Under the pieces are notes generated by a model. It was not told where the DNA came from, searched no databases, and worked only from the letters and a program-made list of their open reading frames with translations. Below, in pieces: positions 26,706 to 37,429 of a DNA stretch of 64,000 nt. The stretch is from Nelumbo lutea (lineage: Eukaryota; Streptophyta; Magnoliopsida; Proteales; Nelumbonaceae). The stretch's first letter is position 1, and each line of letters begins with the position of its first letter. A program made the position numbers and the translations under genes. The DNA lies in assembly GCA_022828595.1 (NCBI GenBank), contig JAKGHH010000001.1, positions 72,164,401-72,228,400 on the forward strand. Reading direction: 5' to 3'.

Positions 26706-26713
26706 TATAAATA
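26706..26713 (+). promoter_or_regulatory. TATA box of the element 1 antisense gene
   Basis: GGCTATAAATA, 194 bp before the ATG at 26900. Element 2 has AGCTATAAATA at the equivalent place (37243), 187 bp before its ATG. Confidence 0.6.
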
Positions 26714-26899
26714 AGGGCCAGAGGGGCCCATTTTTCTCACCACTTACTGCGTGCTCAAGTTTGTTGAGGTCGCGCTTCAGTCTTCCAGGTCAGTGTTAGT
26801 TGACCTTGCACCCGAGGTCTTTTCACTTCCTTCGGCCTTCTTGGTGAGTTCGTCTCTGTTTGTTTCCGTTTCCTGTTGTCCTTTTCCTCTTAGTTCAAA

Positions 26900-28921
26900 A
26901 TGTCTAGCATTAGCTTAAGTAGTCTTTTTGATGAGAGTGAAGAGTTCATCAGGGTCGAGGTGGGCACCTCGGTGCAAGCTATAAAGTCTCACCCTGCCGA
27001 GGTGAATGCCTCAATGTAGGGTTTGGACTCCAACCTGTCTGAGGCAAACTCACCTCAGCAGGAGCGCGAGGCTTCCGACAAGGGGGCCTCCACTTCGCAC
27101 TAGGATTGGGGACCAAATAGCTTCAGCCCTTCCATAATGATGGCTGAGAGGCTCCTGTCTCTAGTAGCTCAGTACAACATGTCTGACAACCTTGTGTACA
27201 GTATCCCTTTAGGATAGTTTCCTTGGGACCATGGTCGTTACGAGATCGTGGTGTTCAAGGAGTAGCTTGTAGCTAGGCTGCGTTTCCCACTTCACCCTTC
27301 TATCATCGAGGTCGTCAAATTTTTTGACGTCACCATAGACCAGCTCTATCCCAACTAGATCCGCAACATTGTAGGTACCATTTCCCTTTTCCACGATTAT
27401 AACCGGCCTTTGACCCTCAACATTTTTTCTTCGATCTACTCCATCAAAAAGAACTCTGCCTATGTCCTACTGGAGAATAGGCGACGTTACTACATGACTC
27501 CCAGTCCTGGCTACAAAATTTGCACGACCTCTCCAACAAATCTTGGCCTGGAAGAGGCACTACTTTGTAGTTCGTAATACTGCGGGGTAGCCATTCCCAA
27601 CCCACTAGAGGCCTGTCATTCAAGACCTCGACATCAAGTTGGACAAAGAGACACAGGAGGAAGTCCGATCTTGGGCAATGCTCGGGTTGAAGTTCGAAAA
27701 CTTCATGTCCGAAGAGAAGCTCGTACAAGCTGGGCTGAGTCCTCCTGGTAGGTCACCATCTTGGTGCATGCACTTATTTTCTTCTTCATTGCTTGTCTTG
27801 ATTTTGTAATTGATCTGTTCGTTACCTTTTGCAAGAGCCATGGTTGATATCCCTGCTATCAAGCTCTTCGAAAGCATGAAGAAGGGGAAGAAGAGGAAGG
27901 CCTCCAAGAAGGCTCGTAACCATGAGGCTGCCACCACATCCAACATCGACACCACTGTTTCCAAGCATCCTCCCATAATTGACTTGGTTGAGGAAGACCA
28001 AGGTAGGGCTTCTCCGCCTCACCTACCTGAGGAGACTCCAATGTCCGAGCCCCAGCCTGCTCATGTGGTCACCCCTTCAAGAGATGACTCCTCCCGGGCA
28101 GCTCGGAGCATTTTAACCCCGAAGTTCAGTCTCCTCAAGAGTAAGAATGCAGTCTTTGTCAAGGAGGTCATGCAATGAGCCGATCTACCAGTGGCTCAGC
28201 TCAGGGCCAGAGCGGTGACTCACTGTATGGTGGTAGATATCTGATCCTTGGACTGTACTCATTATTTCTCTTTCTTGGTACTTAGATTTTGTTTCTTCCT
28301 TGGTAGGTGAACTCTGCAATCCACGCTCTGGCTTGCCAATCCGAAGTGCAGCTGAAGTGGGCCTCCAGGCTGAGAAAAGCTCCAGGAGCATTCAGCATGA
28401 ACTGGACTTAGCTCGTGGCAAGATTCATAAGCTGGAGAAGGATGCACGAGCTCAAAAGGAGCTGATCGTGCTTTTGAGGGAGGAGAAAAAAAATCTCAAG
28501 GAGGAAAGGGAGGTCCTCTAGAGGGAAAAGGAGAACCTCGAGGTGCTCATGAAGAAGCACACGGAGATTTTCGATGACGCAATCAAGGACGCTAAGGTCT
28601 AGGCCGTCAAGTAGTACAAGTCTTCGGAGGGGCAACGCAAATTACTGATCGAGACCGACACAGCGGCCTATCACAAGGGCTTCAAGCTCAACAAGATATG
28701 GTGTGAGTTCCCCAAGCTCGACGTCAGTGCTATCACCACATCTAGGGTCACCAAAGAGATATCCAAGGAGGCTTCTAATGACCCGAACTTTGAGTGACAA
28801 CAACCTCCTTGATGAAGATACAGCAAAGGAGGGAGACAGAGACGGTGCCACCGAGGATCGTATGGAGACCGACCAGCACTTTATAGTTACTGATGGGGAT
28901 GAGGAGCCCCACATCGACTGA
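26900..28921 (+). pseudogene. Antisense extra gene of element 1 (Transposase_28-like, coiled coil), decayed
   Basis: It runs opposite to gag-pol. Starting MSSISLSSLFDESEEF, it has a middle region with blocks such as WDHGRYEIVVF, FPLHPSIIEVVKFF, DVTIDQLYPN and IRNIVGTISLF, resembling the 'putative gypsy type transposon' family, and a charged C-terminal part (27838-28232 and 28307-28920) with likely coiled coil (KIHKLEKDARAQKE). Predicted introns: 27748 to about 27836 and 28233-28306 (GTAGAT...TAG). Their positions match those of the element 2 gene. Several in-frame stops (for example near 27019, 27102 and 28175) show it is dead here. Function is unknown; related extra ORFs occur in other Tat elements. 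Confidence 0.7.
28233..28306 (+). other. Predicted 74-bp intron in the element 1 antisense gene
   Basis: The donor follows ...THCMV and the acceptor TTGGTAG precedes VNSAIHALA. The element 2 gene has a 74-bp intron at the same codon boundary (THAMV / VNSSIHALA). Confidence 0.65.
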
Positions 28922-29499
28922 TGTTTTATCTACCTCTTTTCTTGGACCCCCCCCCCCCGTACATATGTGATGCCCCGAGCCTCCAAGCTCGACAGTAGCT
29001 TTTTTTTGCATGTACTTTGAACTTCCTTTCGTTAATACAATGTAATAGTTTCAAAAATTCTTGTTATGCAAAAATTTTCTAAGTATGGATTACTACCGAA
29101 CTCCCGAGTAGGAATAACCCAATCTCAATGTATGCCGAAGTGAACAAACATTGTAGGGTATATGTTCGACCTGTCTGCGCACAAGCTACTTATTTGCCCA
29201 TGCCGAAGCGACTAGGTTCTCGGTTGTTTATGCCTTACTGACTAGGTCTTACGTTGCCCATGCCGAAGAGGCGACTGGGTCTTAGCACGCCTATGCCGAG
29301 GAGGCGACTAGGACTTATCTTCCCAGGCCAAAGAGGTGACTGAGACTTATATCGTACCGAGGTCTTTTACCAGCTCGGCACCATAGCCCTTAGGCTCTGG
29401 GAGTGACTTATAGTCCTCTCTCCAGTTCGATGTCCTATTGACCAGCTTGGTGGTCTTGTGGACTTAGGAAATTTTTAAGTCGCATTGGGGTCGCAAGCT

Positions 29500-30020
29500 C
29501 ATAGATAGTATCTCCTCAAGTTGTCAACGTTCCAAGCCCAAGGTACTTGTTTCCCTTTCATGTTCTCGAACTCATATGTGCCATCTCTCAACACTCGTTT
29601 CAACCGATGCGGACCCTCCCAATTCGGTCTGAGCTCACCCACGCCGGGCTCAGGTACCATTACCTTGCGGAGCACCAGGTCACCAACTCGAAACTATCGC
29701 CTTTTGACCCAGGCATTATAGTACCAAGCTACCCGTTGTTGGTAGGCCACAGTCTAGATATAGGCTAGGTTGTGTATTTCTTCGATCAGGTCCAAGTTGG
29801 TCCAGAGCTCATCGTTACTCACCTCTACCAGAATCATGGCCTCCGTTCCGTACGTCAAGTTGAAGGGGATTTCACTGATTGCAGTCTTGATGGTTGTCTT
29901 ATAGCCCCAAAGGACACTAGGTAGCTCATCCACCTACAACCCTTTACCTCGCGCTAAGCGAGCTTTTACTCCACAGAGGATAGCCCTATTCAGAGTGGTT
30001 CATTTATCAAAGCACCGATC
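29500..30020 (-). pseudogene. Element 1 integrase C-terminal fragment
   Basis: Reading leftwards from about 30020: LNRAILCGVKARLARGKGL, VDELPSVLWGYKT, EIPFNLTYGTEA, VGDLVLRKV, GELRPNWEGPH, DGTYEFENMKGK and WNVDNLRRYYL. These are the end of the integrase core and the C-terminal domain of plant gypsy integrases. There are several stops. The catalytic core and zinc-binding part are deleted; the fragment joins protease/RT-leader sequence near 30000-30060. Confidence 0.8.
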
Positions 30021-30129
30021 TGGAGTGTTTTGGTTAATTCCGTTTTGGAAACCGGTATATGGACTGTCTCCTCCATCGGGCAGCTCGCTCCTCGATTGCT
30101 CTAGCTCGACATCTTCCGCCAACTTTGCC

Positions 30130-30554
30130 TTACCTTTTAGTGCAGCCACGTAGCACTTGCGAGACTCGAGCTGATCGCTTCATGCGACCCCTACTCCATA
30201 ATCTGTCGGGAACTTCATCGCCAAGTAGTATGTTGATGCTATCGCACATAAAACGTGCTAGATGGGCCGACCTACGATGACATTGTAGCGTGACGGAGTC
30301 GCAAACACTAGGAAAGTATGCTCGAATTGCACTATGTTTTTCCACATTCCTGCTTCTACTAGTACCGTGACCCGACCAAGGGGTCTGACTTCTTCACCGC
30401 TAAACCCCACCAAGGGTGTATCTGTTGGTTTCAAGTCACTCTGCTTCAGCTGTAGCCTGTTGAAGGTCCCTTTGAATAGGATGTCGATCGAACTACCTGA
30501 GTCCACCAAGATCCGCTTTACATCAAAATCATTTATGACGAGCTTCACGACCAA
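30130..30554 (-). pseudogene. Element 1 aspartic protease region
   Basis: A retropepsin-like domain that cleaves the Gag-Pol polyprotein. The active-site motif LVDSGSSIDILF (near 30500) keeps the D-S-G triad, followed by LKPTDTPLVGFSGEEVRPLG and SRYNVIVGRP. Downstream ESRKCYVAALKGKAK matches the linker before RT in element 2, but the sequence then jumps to integrase. The domain is intact but the gene is broken. Confidence 0.8.
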
Positions 30555-30776
30555 AGCATCGTCGTGAGGATATTGTATCCCACACGCATCATCCTCAATG
30601 AAATAAATGGGCTCTTCAACCCGAGGTTGCTCCGGTGGGTTTTCTACTCATGCTCCAATTCTCTGACTGAGGTCTTCCCTGCTGCTATGGTGCACCCCGC
30701 TATGATGGATCCGTCGGTGATCATTTTGATTACTCCACGGATCGGTCTCTCTTAAGATAGCTGCCGAGGTGGCTGC

Positions 30777-32665
30777 TCATTCTGTCTGCTCGATTCCGAA
30801 GCGACTCTCCTCTAGTCTTCTTGTCGATCCTTCTACTCTTCCTCCTTGTGCAAGATGTACTTCTTCAAGTATTTGTGGTGAATGAGCTCTTTGATCTCGT
30901 CGTGGAAACTCTAATAGTTTTCTATGTTGTGACCATGGTCCCGATGAAAATGACAATAAACGTTTGGCTTCTTGGTTGCTGGGTCTCCCCATAGCCAAGG
31001 TGGCCACTTGACGAAAGAGGAGTCATTTATTGCCATCAGGATTTCTCCTCGCTTCGCTTTGACCTGACCTGTAACTCCTGGAGGAGGACTTACTTCTCGA
31101 GCGAGGTAACTTGCTTCTTCTTGGAGATTTGCTCTAATTTCATTTGGCCTTGTTGTTGCTTGTTCCTTCATCTTCTCTTTTCCCCTTCTTGCCCTGCTGG
31201 GTTTTCGATTTTTAGCCAAGCTCTTCTTTTGTGTTTTTGAACCTCTCCGCTAATGCTAGGAACTCCGTAATATTTTTCGAGCAATTTACTCCAACATACC
31301 ATCTGAACTCCTTGTGTTTAACTCCTTTCCGCACTATGGTGAGGTGCACTACTGGGTCAAGATCCAAATTGATTCATTTTCCCTTTGCACCACATTCAAA
31401 AGGCTCTCTTGTGATTTTGGGAACTTCTTACTAGTGATGAAGTGGGTTGTGAACATATCCATGAACTGTGCCCAACTTTTGATCGAGCCCGGTGCAATGT
31501 TTTTGTACCAAGTCCAAGCTAGTCCTTTGAAAGTGGTGGAGAAAGCCACGCACATGCACATTTCGTCTGCTCCGGAGATATACACTTGAGATTGAAACGC
31601 TTCTACATGATCGTAGGGGTCAAAACTTTTGTCGTACTTTCCAACGAGGGTACCTTGAAATCCTTTGACATCGAGGTTGCTAGTAGCTTGGGTGACAAGG
31701 GGGAGGGACGACTCAACAAGGCAAGAGTCGGTTGTGCAGCTACCGAGCTCACTTCCCCCTTTTCTCTACTTTGCTCTAGCAGGTGGCTGCTCCTTGTTGT
31801 TACTGGCGGAAAACTGGTGAGTCTAACAACGTCACCGCTGCTGCTTCTTTGCTGGCTCCGCGTTGGTGCTATTAACTTCTATGTTATCGGGTACTTCGAT
31901 TCTGGTCTGCTCTCGCTCTTGAACACTATTGCGAGGTGGATCAGGGTTCTTCCCTTCTACTTATTCTTGGTCGTGAGACCAGTGCTGGCTATTGCGAGGT
32001 GTCGAGGGGTCTCGTCTCAAGCCCGCACCTCGAGCCCTAAGTTGGTGATCATCAAGTTGTGACTTGCGATTCTCAGGTCGTGAGTGTTGTTGCTAACTAT
32101 TCCTTTCACGTTGGCTAAGCTCGGGCCTTTCTTTCGGGTTCTCCCTTTAAGAAACTGGGGGGGGTGCTAGCCATCCATCCTACTCCGGGGTGGGGTTCAG
32201 CCCCTAGGAGGGACCGGAACCTGTAAATTTCCCTCACCCCGATGGGAAGATCAGCGAACACTCTGATGAGGTTGTTGATTCTAGGTTTGATTCTAGTACT
32301 AACCTAGTTGTTGGTTCGGCTACAATGGTGGAAACTGTTGTTGGTACTGTTGATAGAAATAGTATTGTTGAAACTATTGGAATTTATGCATCTACTGCAT
32401 CTGAATCTGCATCGTCGAACTGGTGGTGCTCTACCCTTGGAGGAATCACCAAGGGTTCCGAGAATGTGGTGTTTACCTGGGGCAGCGGGATGTTTATCTA
32501 CTGACTCGTCTACTACATCGACACGGTGGAGACCCCTAAGATAGTGAGGGGGATGGTGAACTGGCCGATAGCCACTGAAGGGCCTTGAGGGAGTGATGAT
32601 GGGTGGTCCTGGCCCCCAATGACGCTCATGTTGATGCCCTTGCTAGTGTTTCTTGAAGATGCCAT
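30777..32665 (-). pseudogene. Element 1 gag, decayed
   Basis: Structural capsid protein. The probable start is at 32665 (MASSRNTSKG, 63 nt inside the 5' LTR), followed by IGQFTIPL as in element 2. The capsid (retrotrans_gag) region is at about 31349-31585 (MCMCVAFSTTFKGLAWTWYKN, SIKSWAQFMDMFTTHF). The tail has a KWPP segment and a Cys-His knuckle-like motif, YCHFHRDHGHNIENY, near 30920-30960. Frameshifts and stops separate these parts. Confidence 0.8.
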
Positions 32666-32707
32666 TAAGAGAGAGTAAGGTGAGGTGTGAGGTTGACCTT
32701 TTGATCA

Positions 32708-32726
32708 TTTCCTACAGACGACGCCA
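32708..32726 (-). other. Element 1 primer-binding site
   Basis: On the minus strand TGGCGTCGTCTGTAGGAAA starts two bases after the 5' LTR end. Element 2 has the same site with one or two changes. TGGCG fits a tRNA ending in CGCCA; the tRNA was not identified. Confidence 0.75.
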
Positions 32727-32728
32727 AT

Positions 32729-33342
32729 AGATGGTGCACGATTTGAAAGCTCCTAGATGGAAAATCACCTGGGCACTAGTCGTGTAATGAGCTAGACCAA
32801 GCTACAAGATAAATGATCAGAGAACCCAGGAAGGCTAACCCGGTGAGGTCACTCCGATGCTTAAGTCAGTATTGTATTCTGGTTGCGAGTCAAAAGCTTG
32901 AATGCTAGAATGCTAATGAGCAAGTAATCGCACGTACCTGAGTCTTGGGGGTTGATGTCCTTATATAGTTGGGCTGTTGTAGGTCTCACGAAACGCTCCC
33001 GAAATTCTCGGCCCGTGATGTAGGGATCCATTTTGCTTTGAAAGGGGGTCACACGTCAATTAATGAGGCTTACTCTTTCCCTCTGATTTGGGTGGGATAA
33101 GGATGAGGCCTACAGTTATGCGGCATGATCCCGAAAAGTTTGGAGATGACTGTCGAGTTCCTAGGTTCAGTTACATGGCACCTCAGCGCAAATGGGTACC
33201 AAGGTGCTCCAGGTCCGAAGTGGCCGAGCACCCGTGGTCCCCCGATCTGCTGACGTGACACTATATGTCGATTTGTCGTTTGGCTGGCAAGCCGCCTCCA
33301 CGTGTCCCTTACATATTAGGTCGAGCCAAATCACCCCTATCA
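32729..33342 (-). repeat. Element 1, 5' LTR
   Basis: 614 bp, the partner of 25779-26394. A TATATAAGG box is readable on the minus strand near 32950. The inner end has changed from CCATCA to CCATCT. Confidence 0.9.
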
Positions 33343-33387
33343 GTTTACACATCTTATATGTTACCAAGTTGATTATTTTAGTTATAA
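33343..33387 (+). repeat. Direct duplication, copy A (right part)
   Basis: GTTTACACATCTTATAT... to GTTATAA matches copy B at about 50905-50947. The match stops exactly where a Helitron-type CTAG end begins at 33388. Confidence 0.8.
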
Positions 33388-34985
33388 CTAGTAAAAGTCC
33401 ATGCGCGTTGCATGTGGCTAGACCTGTTCATGGGTCGGGTGGCCCAACGGGCTGGCCCGGCCCGATCGGCCGGCCCGACCCCCGGATTGGCTTGAACATG
33501 CTTATAGGCCCGCGGGCTTAAATTTGGGCCAAAAAGCCCAGCCTGCAATAAATTCGAGCCGGGCTCGAGTTTTGTCAAAATAGCCCGGCCCAACCTAATA
33601 TTAAACTTAAAATTAGTTATATGATTATGTCCATTTGAATAAATTTTTTGATTTAAGAATGTAAAATTGTGTTTTAAAATATAAAAGAAAGGGGAAAATA
33701 CCATCTTGTAGGCCCATTGTTCATTTAAATTAGGTCGGGCTTCGGGCTTGGGCTCAGGTTTCAGGCTTTTTACCAGGCTCGGGCTCGGGCCCAAGTTATA
33801 GGCCCATTGGTCGGGCCGAGCTCGAGCTCAGGCTCGGGCCTAGTATATTTTCATTAGTGACAAGTGAAAGCCCGGCCCGAGCCTGGCCTAGCCCAGCCCA
33901 TGAACAGGTCTACATGTGGCAATATCAAATGATGATGATGATAATAGTTAACAACCAAATGACCTTACTGGTTAAATCATTAACCTATTTAACCAAAAAA
34001 TGGACTATGATTAAGACATTAATTCATTTTTTCTTTGTATTTTAACCATTTTTTCTATAAAATTTATAAAAAAATCTATATTTTTATTTTTATTATTTAA
34101 TTTATGAGATGATAAAAATTACTTATTTACCAAGAGGAAATGCAATTCCAATATATTGTTTGAATATTGGTTTTTAATATTGTGGCCAAATCAATTATAA
34201 TTATATATATATTCTTGTTTGCATTTTTGTAAACTTCTTATATGATGAAAATAGTTGAAAAAATACTTATATTTTTGTTTTTCTTTATTTCAATTATTAT
34301 ATTTTCTTTTCCTTTTAATAATTTATTATTTTTAAATTAAATTTGATCGTATCAAATTTGGATGTCCAACATCTTGATCGGATTCAAATTCGAATCAATA
34401 TTTATGAGATCCAATAATATCTTCGGGTCGAACCAAGTTTAACCCCTACCAAACCACTTGCCTACTTTGACCTAACTAATTAAACCATTGAACTATTTGA
34501 CATGGTTAGTAGGGTCATGTTTTAGACATTAATGCTCTTTATTTCTTATCCTAATTTTTATCCCAATTCTATCATTAATGAAAATAATTCTCATTAATCA
34601 AATTTTTTATATGATGAATATATAATGTTAAAGAATGTATCCAAAATTACCTACAAATTTCTACATTTTATAAAATTCTATGTATTTTATTATTTAATAA
34701 TAACATCATGTGTTGATCCATTTAACATGGATACTTGAACCACTAATCTACCACTTGGATGGAAAAACCATTTTTTTTCATTTTTGGTTGATTTTAAATC
34801 ATGTATTGCATTTTCATCATCAATAAAAGTAATTTTTATTTTTGCACATGGTAGTATCAAATGATGATGATAATAATCAGTAACCAAATGACCTTACTGG
34901 TTGAACCATTAACCTATTTACCCAGGAAAATGGACTATGATTAAGACATTAATTTTTTTTCTTTGTATTTTAGCCATTTCTATCT
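33388..34985 (-). mobile_element. Helitron-like terminus and AT-rich body, minus orientation
   Basis: Read on the minus strand the end is CATGCAACGCGCATGGACTTTTACTAG followed by T: a hairpin CATGC...GCATG about 10 nt before CTAG. Only this 3' end is clear; the 5' end was not found and the right limit is a guess. It carries the hAT MITE at 33419-33912 within its hairpin-proximal part. A segment of about 135 bp (33913-34047) recurs at 34847-34985. Confidence 0.45.
33419..33912. mobile_element. hAT MITE with perfect 8-bp target duplication
   Basis: 494 bp with inverted ends TAGACCTGTTCATGGG and CCCATGAACAGGTCTA. It is flanked by CATGTGGC on both sides (33411-33418, 33913-33920). The interior is rich in CGGGCC/GGCCCG words. 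The 8-bp duplication and TA...TA ends fit the hAT superfamily. The open frame across it (33378-33794 minus) is a by-product of the GC-rich repeat. Confidence 0.88.
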
Positions 34986-34989
34986 TTAC

Positions 34990-35913
34990 TAATTGGTTTC
35001 GTTTTACCCAAAATCAATTTTTTTTTTGCCAAAAACCTTTCATTTGATTAGCAAACCACTGACCCAGCCAATTAAACCGTTGAATCGTCGATTCAGACAA
35101 CAATTTTTGGCTGTTTTTTATTTTTATTAAATTCTTTTATTTTTTCTGTCAAAGTAGACTGTCTGTTTGGACCGGACTGTCGGACTGTTCAACCTAAGAA
35201 CTGGATCCTAGAACGATTTCCTAGCTGTCCAGTCCAGTTTTAAAAACCTTGTCTCTACCTCAAACATTTTGGGTTGATCAATACGATTATGGCATACAAC
35301 TGTTATTTGAACATTGATAATTTATTTGATAGCCAAGATTCATAGCCTTTTATACAGGGGCGGAGCTAGGATTTTCTATTGAATGGGCAAAAGAATAATA
35401 AACATAGATAGGAGGGCCAAAAGTTAGTAGAGATGAATATGGGACCAAAATATCGGTGAGGGTTTAAGAGGGTATTGTAGGGATTTTCAAGGCATAGCCT
35501 CCGCCACCCCTTGGTTCCGCCCCTGCTTTTAGAAACCCTCGAGCCATCTCCATCTCCAATCTACTGGTTTAGACTGAAACTGATTCATATATAATGGCAG
35601 TACAGGATTCTTTGTGGGTCGTTTTACTTTTCTGTATGAAAGTCCTACTACTCGATTTGGATTTTGGGTTTTTTTGATAGAATACATTGCAATTTATAGG
35701 GATGCAAACAGATTGGATTCGATTTGAATTAAGGAATATCTGAATCTGATTTGATACTATGAACAGAAAAATTGATTCGAATCCAATGAGAAAATCAAAT
35801 ATTCAGATCTGATCCAAATTGATTTAATTTTAAAAAATAATAAATATTAAAAGAAAAATAAAATACAATAATTTAAATATATATATATATACAACTTTGG
35901 ATCGGATCCATTT
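34990..35913 (+). repeat. Direct duplication, copy B (left part)
   Basis: It begins at TAATTGG inside an hAT-like MITE (end near 35251) and matches copy A from 22469 to the TTGGATCGGATTCATTT site. It is interrupted by element 2 and resumes at 47138. Confidence 0.82.
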
Positions 35914-36773
35914 TGATGGAGCGCAATCCGGCCAATCTTAGCTGTCAACGAACTCGCCTCTGAGCTGGAGCGTCAGGGAGCCTGAAACGGGAAAGATGAG
36001 AGAACTCTGGGGGGAACCCGTTGTGATAACTCCGAAGCTCAAGTCAGTAATCTCCCAAAGGCAAAGTGTAGACCAGATAGCGCAAAGTTCACATAACTCG
36101 TTTGTTTGGGGCAGGGGACTTTTATAATCACTTCACGCACTCGCTCCGAGGCCCTTGTGTCTGTCAATTTGGTCATCGTCTTTCTGTTGGGACAGAACCG
36201 TCACTGCCTAACCGTCTCTCTAACTAGAGATGGTGGTGTCAGGAGGTAGTGGCAGGTGGCCACTTAGAGTGCGGCCGTCAAGCGTCAGATCCCAAGTCAG
36301 TTAGGTGCGGCGCCCTTGGGTACGGACTTCCTCAGTGTCAGGCATAGTACGGTTTGTTTGGTTTTGGTGCCCTGAAGGTGATGTGGTGGAGTGGTGAGCG
36401 AGGCGAAGTCTTGAGTTCAGAGGTATGTATAGGGCAGGTCAGTTCGGCGAGGGGTATCCCGAGCTGTTACAAGGCAGGCCAGTTCGGTGAGGTGTATCCT
36501 GAACTATTACAAGGCAGGCCAGTTTGGCGAGGTGTATCCCGAACTGTTACAAGGCCGGCCAGTTCGGCGAGGTATGTCCCGAACTGTTGCAAGGCAGGCC
36601 AGTTCGGATAACTTTCTGGTTTGGGGCCAAGGGTGAGTTCGGGCCCCTAGTAGGGAGTTCGGACCGCTGGTTTCTCCCCTTGGTGCTCACGCCTTAGGCT
36701 TGCTTTTGTGCCGAGCTGTTGCTTTTGCCACGTGTTGCATAACTGTGAGGTCGAGAGAAATCTTCCTTCATCA
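35914..36773 (-). repeat. Element 2, 3' LTR
   Basis: 860 bp, TGATGAAG...CTCCATCA on the minus strand. Compared with 46255-47137 it lacks 23-24 bp between two CCCTTGT words. Confidence 0.95.
36433..36610 (+). repeat. 40-bp tandem repeat in the element 2 LTR (left copy)
   Basis: Four full 40-bp units starting at 36433, 36473, 36513 and 36553, plus a partial unit. Each unit reads GGCAGGCCAGTTCGGCGAGG followed by a TGTATCCCGAACTGTTACAA-like half. It lies upstream of the LTR TATA box on the minus strand, in U3. Confidence 0.92.
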
Positions 36774-36789
36774 ATTGCCCCCCACTCCT
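36774..36789 (-). other. Element 2 polypurine tract
   Basis: On the minus strand GAGGAGTGGGGGGCAAT directly precedes the 3' LTR. It is nearly identical to the tract of element 1. Confidence 0.8.
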
Positions 36790-36959
36790 CGCGCCAAGGT
36801 TCTTGCCCTGGTGCGGGGAGTTTTGCGATGTGGTAGGTGGATTTGTCCCGTTCTTCAAATCTTGACTGCGCGAGTTGCTTTTGCTAGGGTTCTTCGGTTC
36901 CAAGAAGGCGAGAAACGTGTCTACTGCTCATAAATGTTGACGGTCGTGATAGCGCACGT

Positions 36960-37200
36960 TTAAATTTCAAAAATTCGCACCACTGGGACGTGACAGCGGG
37001 TCATTTAAATTTGAAACGTGCGCTGGCAGTTTTGTCAGTTGCAGGGAGACATGCGGCGCGGTCAGATTCAGAAAGACGTGCATCAGCACGACGTCGGTTT
37101 CAAAAAGACGTGCACTGACGTTTTGCTTTTTTTGGAAAGACGCGCGTCAATCACGTCTTGACCTCAGGGGACGTGCGATCAACGCGAATGTGGGTTGTTG
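36960..37200 (+). repeat. ACGT-core cluster upstream of the antisense promoter
   Basis: Repeated short words AAAGACGTGCA, GACGTG, GACGCGCG and CACGTC occur just upstream of the TATA box at 37243. They form degenerate repeats of about 30-40 bp. ACGT cores are typical bZIP-binding sites, but binding is not shown here. Confidence 0.45.
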
Positions 37201-37242
37201 GGTCGTCTTTGATATGCACGGTCGGTTCTTGGTTACTGTAGC

Positions 37243-37250
37243 TATAAATA
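37243..37250 (+). promoter_or_regulatory. TATA box of the element 2 antisense gene
   Basis: AGCTATAAATA, 187 bp before the ATG at 37430, in the same relative place as in element 1. Confidence 0.6.
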
Positions 37251-37429
37251 GTGGGGGACCCCAGTCGATTTGTCACTTCTGCGGTTTGCCTATTGAGCTC
37301 GCGTCCAACTTTTCAGCTCGCGTCTAGGCTGGTTACTTAGCCTCCAAGGTTTTTTGGCTTGTTCCCGTCTCCGGAGCCTTCAAAACTTTCTTCCGGTGAG
37401 TACCTTCCTGAATCCACCTCTTTTCCTCG

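Larger units (their letters stand above)
25779..33342 (-). mobile_element. Element 1: Tat-lineage Ty3/gypsy LTR retrotransposon, RT-deleted
   Basis: 7564 bp with 5-bp target duplication GTTTA (25774-25778, 33343-33347); copy B shows the empty site (ATGTTTACACATC, near 50906). It runs on the minus strand: 5' LTR at right, then PBS, gag, protease, a truncated integrase C-terminus, the antisense extra gene, PPT and 3' LTR at left. RT, both RNase H domains and the integrase core are missing. The LTRs differ by roughly 15% in the first 160 bp compared by eye, so the insertion is old. It could only have moved with proteins supplied in trans. Confidence 0.93.

Noticed and set aside
33378..33794. 138-codon minus-strand frame rich in Gly/Pro/Arg
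   Set aside because: It is the translation of the GC-rich repeats of an hAT MITE.
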